Shown piece by piece: positions 1-7,300 of a stretch of 7,811 bases of DNA (position 1 is the first letter of the stretch; every line of letters starts with the position of its first letter). The position numbers were made by a program, and so were the translations under genes. This DNA comes from JAPKEZ01 sp047638975 (GTDB taxonomy: Bacteria > Planctomycetota > UBA1135): the NCBI GenBank assembly GCA_047638975.1, contig JBLINB010000063.1, forward strand, positions 1 to 7,811. The letters run 5' to 3'. The notes beneath the pieces were generated by a model that saw only the letters and a list, made by a program, of their open reading frames with translations, made no database searches and had not been told where the DNA came from.

Positions 1-296
1 TGAAAAAATATCTGCGCAAAAACAAAGATTCGATTTTGCCTAAGTTAACCCAACTAACATCGGGCATACTTGAAGAAGAGCAGCATGCTTTAGCTTGGTC
101 ACTTTATGACTATATCGTTGCAAATCATCCTCAAGCTCTAAAGCCTCTCTTGATGGGTTATAAAAGCGATATTGAGACACGCGTCCTGTTTAAGACTCAT
201 CTAGAGATGACTATTATGCAAGTTGAAGCAGCGTGGCGCGCGTGGGTCGCAGAAACTTATCCAACAAAAGATTTGAAACCTCGCAAGAAGGTATGA
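1..296 (+). CDS. 3' end of an unidentified protein gene (5' end outside the window)
   Basis: The frame is open from the first bases of the window to a TGA stop at 294-296, giving about 98 residues. The visible part is mostly helical and charged. It has an acidic stretch (GILEEEQHALAW), then a segment ending in VEAAWRAWVAETYP, and closes with a basic tail (PRKKV). A closing W-x-x-W-V-x-x-x-Y pattern resembles the C-termini of planctomycete secreted proteins with peptidase-MA-like or DUF1570 domains, but this is only a resemblance and I do not assign a function. A TTG at 36 could serve as a start, and the bases 'tg' at 1-2 followed by AAA AAA could be a clipped start codon, so a short complete protein cannot be excluded. 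I prefer a truncated longer gene because the frame has no interior stop or strong Shine-Dalgarno site. The stop is directly followed by an in-frame TAG (297-299). It overlaps the ATG of the next gene as ATGA, suggesting one operon. Confidence 0.6.
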   Translation, partial: KKYLRKNKDSILPKLTQLTSGILEEEQHALAWSLYDYIVANHPQALKPLLMGYKSDIETRVLFKTHLEMTIMQVEAAWRAWVAETYPTKDLKPRKKV

Positions 297-832
297 TAGA
301 CGCTACCAAATCAATGGCTTACATACAACAAATCAAACCGGAAGACTCCAGTGGCTTGCTTAGTAAAATATACGCAGACTGCATGACACGCGTTGGCAGA
401 GTTTGGCAAATAATACAGGTCACCAGTATTAATCCGCGGGCAACCCGTGCCCATCTTGACTTTTATCAATCTGTAGTGCACAAAGATTCGTCTTTATCGC
501 CATTGGTGCGTGAGACTCTGGCGATTACAGTGAGCAAAGCCAACGGTTGCGACTACTGAGAGAAGGCGCACACATACAGCCTCCGTGTTGAGGTTGGAAA
601 CGATACTGCATTAAGCGAATCCGAACAGTTACTCTGCGACTGGGCCATTGCCCTAACAAAAAGCCCTGGCGATATGGTGCAAGGCGATGTCGATAAGTTG
701 CGCGATGCCGGCTGGAGTGATTTAGAAATTCACGATGCCACCCAAACCGTCGCTTATTTTAATTACGTCAATCGTATCGCGCAGGGCTTGGGAGTTAATC
801 CTGAGAGCGACTGCCTAGATACGCCGGAATAA
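293..832 (+). CDS. AhpD-like / peroxidase-related selenoprotein with a CxxU redox motif
   Basis: Read through one TGA (codon 89), this frame gives 179 residues of the AhpD/carboxymuconolactone decarboxylase superfamily, closest in style to 'peroxidase-related' (YciW-type) enzymes. The N-terminus from the second Met (MAYIQQIKPEDSSG, ATG 314) is typical. The core carries the AhpD signature E74-x11-C86-x2-U89-x3-H93, with selenocysteine where Mycobacterium AhpD has its second Cys. Past the TGA, homology continues through a long helical region to the family-typical YFNYVNRIAQGLGV near the C-terminus, ending at TAA 830-832. The expected role is reduction of peroxides or disulfides in the cytoplasm, as there is no signal peptide. 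ATG 293 gives an ATGA overlap with the upstream stop and suits translational coupling. AAGAAGG at 285-291 lies too close for ATG 293 and too far for ATG 314, so the start is not certain. A nonsense mutation is the alternative, but the intact 91 downstream codons, the exact motif position and the hairpin at 578-595 argue for Sec. Confidence 0.88.
557..559 (+). other. In-frame TGA read as selenocysteine (Sec89 of the AhpD-like protein)
   Basis: The TGA sits exactly at the second Cys position of the AhpD C-x-x-C-x3-H motif (G-C-D-Y-TGA-E-K-A-H). The same frame then runs 90 more sense codons with family homology. In AhpD of Mycobacterium tuberculosis this position (Cys133) is next to the proton-relay His, so the replaced residue is a catalytic one, as is usual for selenocysteine. 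Confidence 0.87.
578..595 (+). promoter_or_regulatory. Candidate bacterial SECIS hairpin for Sec89
   Basis: AGCCTC (578-583) pairs with GAGGTT (590-595) as six base pairs including one G-U wobble. They enclose the six-base loop CGTGTT. The second loop base is G (585), and the loop begins 24 bases after the TGA. This agrees with the published general bacterial SECIS rules as I recall them: a short stem, a G among the first two loop bases, and roughly 16-37 bases between UGA and the loop. The element lies within the coding sequence, as bacterial SECIS elements do. The stem is modest, so the fold alone is not strong proof. Confidence 0.65.
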
Positions 833-2207
833 GCGCGATGCTGAAGGCCGGGATTAATTCGTAGATTGTAGATTTTAATTCTGGAGTGAAATACCAAATC
901 AACGTCACTGCGAAACCCAACCAGATTGAAAGCAAGCTCGCTAGCCCATTCACAGGCCCGCGCAACACGCGGCACAACAGTAGCGGACCAAACGCGGCTC
1001 CGAGTGCGCTCCAGGCGAAAAGAACCGTGCTGAAGATTGTTTCTTTGATGAATAAGGCTGCGCAAATTGAGCAGGCGCTAATAACGAAAATGGCCAAGCG
1101 GTCAAGCGCGATGTTGTTGCGCTTTTTCTTAGGCATATCATGCGAAATGGTTGAAGCGCACACCAACAATTGACTATCGGCGGTAGACATAATCGCCGAT
1201 AAAACCGCCGCTATGATTACCCCGGAAACGACTGGCGGAAACAGATCGGTGGTTAAACGCAACAACACTGTTTCATTGTCGGCAATCGAATCGACAAGCA
1301 CGCGTCCGCACCAACCCGCGAGGAGCATGCCGGCGTAGATAATCGTGCCCCAACCCATGCTTATCGTCGCGCCTGTTTTCACGTCTTCCTCGGAACGCAA
1401 GGCCATGAAGCGATTCACAACGTGCGGCTGACCAGGGTATCCGAGGCCAATGCCGAGCGTCCCCACCACAAACGCAACAAACATCATGCCACTTTTACCG
1501 CGCGTGAAATCGAGCAAGGCCGGATCGACTGCGCCAAGACCGTGGTACATTTCGGTGAATCCGCCGACTTCGATTAACGCGAATAGCGGCACAATAATTG
1601 CTGCCACCGCCATCACTAATCCTTGGATAAGATCACTCACTGAAGCTGCCCAAAAGCCGCCACTCAAAGTGTATAGAAAAACAATGCCGCCGCCAATTAG
1701 AACCGCATACTTGAAATCCATGTTTAAAGTTTCGGAGAATGTTTTACCCGCCGCCTGAAATTGCGAAGCGACGTACACGCCAAGTGAAAGTAAAATAACG
1801 ATCGATGCGCTGATTGTAATCCAGCGCGCCATTTTCGGTTTAGCGCCGTCGGCTAACAACGCCGTCAAGGTGACCGACCCTTGGTCTAAAGACAAGCGCC
1901 GCATCGGGCGTCCCAGCACATACCAATTCAGCGCAAAGCCAGCCATGCACGCCGGGAAAATATATATTGCCGACATACCATAAGTAAATGCTGCGCCACT
2001 TACTCCGAGTAGTGTCCAGGCAGAAGATGAACTCGCTGCCGAAGATATAGAAGCGACCCACGGGCCTAGACCGCGTCCACCTAAATAGAAGTCGGCGCCA
2101 TCGTGGCTGCGTTTGGATGCCCAGTATCCGATACTGAGCAAAACGATTTTGTAAATGACGAGGGTTATGATTAGCGAGTTCACCCTTTTAGTATATAGTA
2201 GTGCCAT
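795..2207 (-). CDS. Sodium:solute symporter (SSS family), PutP-like
   Basis: This 470-residue, very hydrophobic protein of the inner membrane belongs to the sodium:solute symporter family and most resembles the sodium/proline symporter PutP (about 500 residues). Marks in order: a first membrane helix at about 10-30; FYLGGRGLGPW at 40-50, matching PutP's YILGGRSLGP; SAAWSLLG-like ASSSSAWTLLG around 58-68 in helix 2; LYTLSGGFWAASVSDLIQ around 180-200; GYPGQPHVVNRFMA near 255-268, matching PutP's GQPHxxxRFMA; and VLSAIMSTADSQLLV near 335-350, containing the Ser-Thr pair used for sodium binding in this family. Proline or another amino acid is the likely substrate, though substrate cannot be fixed from sequence. 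The Asp that PutP has in helix 2 (D55) appears to be Ser60 here. The start at 2207 is supported by a Shine-Dalgarno site. The gene converges on the AhpD-like gene, overlapping it by 38 bp, and diverges from the thioredoxin-DUF885 gene. Confidence 0.92.
   Translation of the reverse strand: MALLYTKRVNSLIITLVIYKIVLLSIGYWASKRSHDGADFYLGGRGLGPWVASISSAASSSSAWTLLGVSGAAFTYGMSAIYIFPACMAGFALNWYVLGRPMRRLSLDQGSVTLTALLADGAKPKMARWITISASIVILLSLGVYVASQFQAAGKTFSETLNMDFKYAVLIGGGIVFLYTLSGGFWAASVSDLIQGLVMAVAAIIVPLFALIEVGGFTEMYHGLGAVDPALLDFTRGKSGMMFVAFVVGTLGIGLGYPGQPHVVNRFMALRSEEDVKTGATISMGWGTIIYAGMLLAGWCGRVLVDSIADNETVLLRLTTDLFPPVVSGVIIAAVLSAIMSTADSQLLVCASTISHDMPKKKRNNIALDRLAIFVISACSICAALFIKETIFSTVLFAWSALGAAFGPLLLCRVLRGPVNGLASLLSIWLGFAVTLIWYFTPELKSTIYELIPAFSIALIPAYLGSRSQD
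2194..2199 (+). promoter_or_regulatory. Possible -10 element for a leaderless transcript of the thioredoxin-DUF885 gene
   Basis: TATAGT at 2194-2199 is one mismatch from TATAAT and ends six bases before the A of ATG 2206, so transcription could begin at or next to the start codon. The start has no Shine-Dalgarno sequence in front of it, which fits a leaderless message. No good -35 box is seen at the usual spacing (TTAGCG at 2171-2176). This is tentative. Confidence 0.25.
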
Positions 2208-4350
2208 GCAAATTATCCTTAGTGCCCTTTTAACTCTCGCTGCTTTTGCGCCACAGCAAGAAGTACAGCAAGATGCCGAGATTGTTCTTGCCGATGCCTA
2301 CAAGCAAGCTGCTGAAGAACATAAGAATGTGTTCATTGAATTGCGCGCAGACTGGTGAGGTTGGTGCGATATCTTCGAGGAGTTCCTCGGACACGATGAA
2401 GTGCGCTTGTTGCTTGAGACTGATTTTGTAATCGTGCAAATTGACGAAACCGGTATGCTCAACGGCCAAGCAGTTTGCGATCGATTAAAAGGCAATAACC
2501 CCAACTTAGGTATGCCGTGGTTTGCGTTCACCGATGCCAACGGTAAGGTGTTGGCGGATGCAACGGGGCCAAACGGCAATGTCGGCTGTCCGATGATGCC
2601 CGAAGAACGTGATTGGTTTATTAATTGCGTGCGTAAGTCGCGCATTAATTTAAGCGATGCGCAAATCAATGCGCTCAAGTTGATGTTGCATAAATACGCG
2701 ATTCAAGTGGTCGGCGACGAGGCCGGCGCTTTGCCGACTACCACCGCGCCGCCGCTCGAAGCCACCACCACTGATTTGCTCATTCAATATGGTGCCGACC
2801 GCTCCGCGCTGCAACGCAAATGGAATATTCCTTTTTCGAGCGCCAATCACCAACGCCACATTGATTTCGAGAATCGCTGGCTGGCTTGGGTCGAGATCGC
2901 TCAACAACGCGACTATCCGCGTAACGGACAAATCGACTTGGCATTACTGCACAATCACATCCTCTCGCATATTGCAGAACTACAACTCACTAGAGCTAAA
3001 CAAAAAGATGTCAGTGAGCATTTGTGGCCATTGATGGGGCTCAATGGCCTATTAGAAGCGAAGGCCAAGCGCGAGTTTACTACTCCTGAAAAAGCTGCTG
3101 CGATCCTCAACAGCGCGGCCAACACCATTGACCGACTCATTGACGAAGTAGACTTCGACGCGGTCGACGCCGTCCGCGCTCAACGTATCTATCGCGTGCT
3201 AAGTAGTTCGAGGCGCTTACTCAGTTCTTGGTTCGATTTCGGCATGGATTACGACCCACTCTTTTCATGGTGGTGCGAGCAGCCCTACAACACTTTAGTC
3301 AAAAAGATGGACGCCTACCGTAAGTTGTTCTCTGCCGATGAAGATGTCATTACCGGCGACCCGATCGGTGAAGAAGCATTGCTGCAACAACTCAGTTATG
3401 AGATGATCCCTTACTCGCCAGCTGATTTGGTGGCGATTGCCGAGCGCGAGTTTGCATGGTGCGAAACCGAAAAGAACAAGGTTATCGCTGCACTTGGTGC
3501 GCGTGATTGGCAAGATGCCTTGCGCATGGCAAAAGAAGTGCACGTTGCACCTGGCGAGCAGCCGGCGATGATTAAAGAGCTACACGACGAATCCGTTAGC
3601 TTTTTACGCGAACGTGATTTGCTTACTATCCCTGACTTAGCTGACGAAGTGTGGCGCATGCAAATGATGAGTCCCGCACGCCAAAAAGTGAGTCCTTACT
3701 TTACAGGTGGTGAAGTGATTAGTATTTCATATCCCACTGATGGCATGACTCACGAAGAAAAGATGAAGTCGATGTTGGGTAACAACCGTCACTTTTCACG
3801 GGCTACTGTGCATCATGAATTAATACCTGGTCATCACTTGCAAGGCTATATGGCAAAGCGCTGGAACACGCAACGCTCCATGTTTTACACTCCTTTTTAC
3901 GTCGAAGGATGGGCGCTCTACTGGGAGTTACTACTATGGGATTTAGATTTCCCTCAAAACGAACTCGACAAAGTGGGCATGTTATTTTGGCGCTCCCATC
4001 GCTGCGCGCGAATCATTTTCTCGCTCAACTTTCATTTGGGCAATTGGACGCCGCAGCAATGTGTAGATTTTTTAGTCAAGCGCGTCGGACATGAACGCCT
4101 CAACGCCGAGGCCGAAGTGCGCCGTTCCGTTCAAGGAGGCTACGGACCGCTCTATCAAGCCGCTTATATGCTCGGGGGCTTGCAGCTACGCGCACTTGCC
4201 AAGGAGTTGGTCGGTAACAATCAAATGAGCATGAAACAATTTCATGACAGCGTCCTGAAACAAGGGCCGATTCCAATCGCTGCGGTCCGCGCAAATCTTG
4301 ATGAGAGTGTTAAGATATCGACCATGGCTAATTGGAAATTTAATGATTAG
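2206..4350 (+). CDS. Secreted selenoprotein: thioredoxin-like domain (UxxC) fused to a DUF885 putative zinc metallopeptidase
   Basis: Read through one TGA at codon 51, this gives 714 residues. Residues 1-15 form a short hydrophobic export signal (MQIILSALLTLAAFA) without a basic residue. Residues about 28-150 are a thioredoxin fold: KNVFIELRADW, then U51-G-W-C54, then the cis-proline loop GMPWF (P104) and the strand FTDANGKVL. A Thr/Pro-rich linker spans 175-192. The rest is DUF885, with HHELIPGHHLQ at 536-546 (the family's HExxPGHH metal motif, H537, E538 and a His at 543/544) and EGWALYWE at 567-574, whose Glu is the probable third zinc ligand. The end (FHDSVLKQGPIPI) is also typical. The role is probably peptide hydrolysis in the periplasm, with a redox partner domain in the same chain. 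Without Sec decoding a caller would start at GTG 2401 and lose the signal and active site. The start at 2206 has no Shine-Dalgarno site; ATG 2167 and 2155 are alternatives that extend into the opposite gene. The next gene overlaps by 8 bp. Confidence 0.87.
2216..2220 (-). promoter_or_regulatory. Ribosome binding site of the symporter gene
   Basis: The minus strand reads AAGGA, then eight bases, then ATG at 2207-2205. This is a good Shine-Dalgarno match at normal spacing and decides the start in favour of 2207 over the in-frame GTG at 2183. The site lies inside the coding sequence of the divergent thioredoxin-DUF885 gene, overlapping its signal peptide codons. Confidence 0.6.
2356..2358 (+). 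other. In-frame TGA read as selenocysteine (Sec51 of the thioredoxin-DUF885 protein)
   Basis: The TGA replaces the first, nucleophilic Cys of the thioredoxin motif (A-D-W-TGA-G-W-C; the usual form is A-x-W-C-G-W-C). The frame is open on both sides: 50 sense codons from ATG 2206 and 663 sense codons after the TGA. The residues on either side belong to one continuous thioredoxin fold, so a stop here would split the domain at its active site. Confidence 0.88.
2374..2391 (+). promoter_or_regulatory. Candidate bacterial SECIS hairpin for Sec51
   Basis: TTCGAGG (2374-2380) pairs with CCTCGGA (2385-2391) over seven positions with one U-G wobble, around the tetraloop AGTT. Its second base is G (2382). 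The loop begins 22 bases after the TGA, inside the range accepted for bacterial SECIS elements. It is a more stable stem than the one in the AhpD-like gene, and both present G as the second loop base. Confidence 0.72.
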
Positions 4351-7300
4351 TTGGCTTTTCTTAAGCCTGCTTAGTGCACCGCAGCAAGTTCAGTACTCGC
4401 GCGACATTCAACCGATTCTTTCAAGCTCGTGCTTCACTTGCCACGGACGTGACCCCTCGTCACGCGAAGAAGACTTGCGGCTTGACAGCTTTGAGTTCGC
4501 CACTGCAGAGCGCGACTACGGCTTCCCGATCGTTCCAGGAGACCCCGAAGCGAGTTTAATCTGGGAACGCATCAATGCTAAAGACCTTGATGACATCATG
4601 CCACCGCTTGATAGCAAAGTGCATGATCAACTCACCAGCGAACAGCGGCTGCTTATTTACGAGTGGATAAAGCAAGGTGCAAAATATGAAAAGCATTGGG
4701 CTTTTATCTCTCCTCAAAAAAGCAAAGTGCCAGCCGGAGTTAATCCTCTCGATCATTTTATTCCACAACGTAGTGCGAAGACAGAGGCGCACACTTTAAT
4801 ACGCCGTTTATTCATCGACGTCACTGGCTTGCCCCCCACCCTTGAAGAATACGCGGTGTTTGCCGAGTTAAGTCAGGCGCAACGTATCGACACCTTATTT
4901 AACACGCCTATTTATCTGCAACGTTATGCCGAACGCATGGCCACGCCTTGGCTCGATGCCGCCCGTTACGGCGACACCATTGGCACTCACACTGACGCCG
5001 GCCGCCAAATGTGGAAATGGCGCGATTGGGTGCTAGAAGCTTATCGCAGCAACATGCCTTTCGACCAGTTCACTTACGAACAACTGGCGGGTGACCTCAT
5101 TGAAGATGGCTCGCTATCACAAAAAGTTGCCAGCGGTTTTAATCGCAACCATGTCATGACCGACGAAGGTGGCGCGATCAATGAAGAATACTTAGTCGAG
5201 TACGCCGCCGAACGCACCAACACTACCGGCGAAGTTTTCTTGGGCTTGGCCATGGGATGCGCGCGTTGTCACGACCACAAATTTAATCCTATCACCCAAG
5301 AGGATTTCTTCAGCATGTTCGCCTACTTCAATTCGAACGACGAACCCGGGCTATATACCCAAGAAGGCAACAACCCAACTCGCGCCTTCGAGCCAATGAT
5401 TAGTGTGCCGAGCAGCCAACAACAGTCGCAGCTAGAACTGTACGGTGTCGACATCGCTGCTGTAGAGGCCCTGCTTACTAAGCCAAGTTCGAAGGACGCC
5501 GTCGAATTTTTATCTTTCCTTGATAACGCTCAAAGTACTCTTGGCGTGAAATGGCATGACTCAACTATTTCTGCAGCAAGCACCTCTAGCGCATCCACCA
5601 TCAGCTTTGAAAACAACAGCTTTGTTCTCAGCGGAGACAGCCCTGCGACTGATGAGCACTTTGTTTCATTAGACGTCGCCGAATCAAGCTCGAACATGTT
5701 GCTCTTCGAATTCAGCAATGGCCGAGCAGCTAATGGCAATGTTGTTCTATCTTCGATCGAGGCCGAATGCGTTTCTTTAGACGACCCGAATCAGTCGAGC
5801 ATCATAAACTTTAACTGGGCATGGGCTGATTATTCACAGGACAACGACGACTGGGAAGCCGTCAACGTTCTTGATGGCGATGACAAAACAGGGTGGGCTC
5901 CCGCGGCACATATGGTTGAGGGCGGACGCAATTTACTGCTGATGGCCGATGGAAATTTTGGTTACGCTGGCGGTAGTCAGATTAAAATCACTCTGCGCTA
6001 CAATTCGGTTCATGCGCAACACGTTTATGGGCAAGCGAAAATTACTGCCGGCGCGATCAGCACTAGCAGTCTCGACCTAATGCCTATCGCTAACTCGCGT
6101 TGGTACGGAACCTGGCCCTACACCCCTACCGACCGATACTCTGGATACGATCAAGTCTTTGGCCCAGAGGCCGATGCCACAATCGATTTCGAGAAAAAGT
6201 ATGCGCCCGACTCTTATTCGTGGGTGCTTGTAGAAGGTGTGAAAGACCACGAAATTTTCAACGGCTTACCTGCCGGAGAAAAAGTGAGTTTCGCCGGAAA
6301 GAAGTTATACGTGCCGTCTGCGCGAAATCTTGACGTATCCATTGGCAGCGATGATGGTGTACAAGTTTTCTTGAATGGCGAAATGGTTTTTGAAAATAGA
6401 ATTGACCGCGGTGTCACGCCTGGCAGCGATAATATCACTTTAGAATTATCGGCTGGCATCAATACGGTAGTCATGAAAATAATGAACACCGGTGGTATCG
6501 GAGGCATGTATTGGTCGCCGCAGCCATCGATTAATGAACTAAGTAACTCTTTAGTGTGGTCAATTACTCCACAGAGCAGTCTGCAAAATGGTGTCGCCGG
6601 ATTAAACGGGAAGCTGTCAAGCGATTGGCGTTTGTTGCACTCGCCCGAGTATCGCACTCAAACAACTCAACTCGCTAAGTTGAATAGCGAACGTGGTGTG
6701 ATTGAAGCCGCCATCCCGAAGACGATGGTGATGAGTGAATTAGCAGAGCCGCGCCAGGCTTATGTATTGACACGTGGCGAATACGACCAACCAGATCTCG
6801 AGCGTCCCGTTTCGCGCGGAGTACCGATTGAGCTTGGTTCCGTGCTTGAAGATGCACCTGACGATCGCCGTGGTTTAGCGCAGTGGCTGATAAGCCCCGA
6901 CAATCCACTTACAGCGCGCGTATACGTTAATCGCTTGTGGCAAATGGTATTTGGCACTGGCATCGTTGCGACGCCTAACGATTTCGGAGTGCAAGGCGCG
7001 TGGCCGAGTCATCCTGAATTGCTTGATTGGTTGGCTGTTGAATTTATTGAGAGTGGCTGGGATATTCAGCACCTCTTAACAATCATTTACTCTTCCGAAA
7101 CTTATCAGCAATCGTCCGTCATGAATAATGAAGACGGCGCTGTCTTAAGTTATTTCCCACGTCAAAGAATGGGTGCTGAAGAAATTCGCGACCAAGCGTT
7201 ATTCTTATCGGGGCTATTGGTCGAAGAGCTAGGTGGTGTATCCGTGAAACCGTATCAGCCCGAGGGATTATGGAAGGAAGTCGCCATGCCACAATCGAAC

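Noticed and set aside
293..832. AhpD-like gene as a pseudogene with a nonsense mutation.
   Set aside because: The sequence after the TGA stays in frame, without other stops, and keeps family features to a normal C-terminus. A second gene nearby shows the same pattern at an equivalent catalytic site.
822..866. Possible terminator from the two CCGG copies after the AhpD-like stop.
   Set aside because: The stem would be only four bases with a long loop and no T run, and it lies within symporter coding sequence.
868..885. Short direct repeat GTAGATT GTAGATT.
   Set aside because: Only two seven-base copies inside the symporter coding region, with no sign of a function.
557..2358. TGA reassigned to Trp or Gly throughout the genome (alternative genetic code).
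   Set aside because: TGG is used for Trp many times, and TGA occurs in frame only twice in about 2,500 codons, both at Cys positions of redox motifs with hairpins after them. Reassignment would scatter TGA through the symporter, DUF885 and DUF1553 genes, where there is none. Visible true stops are mostly TAA/TAG, so stops alone do not settle it.
2401..4350. DUF885 gene starting at GTG 2401 as a separate gene.
   Set aside because: This start falls in the middle of the thioredoxin fold, between the UGWC motif and the cis-proline loop, and gives a protein without export signal. The frame is continuous with 2206-2400 apart from the TGA.
6214..6657. Minus-strand open frame of 147 codons inside the DUF1553 gene.
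   Set aside because: It is the shadow of a well-supported gene, has low-complexity composition and no recognisable family features. Other minus-strand frames within 2298-7600 and plus-strand frames at 886-1173 and 1450-1758 were rejected for the same reason.
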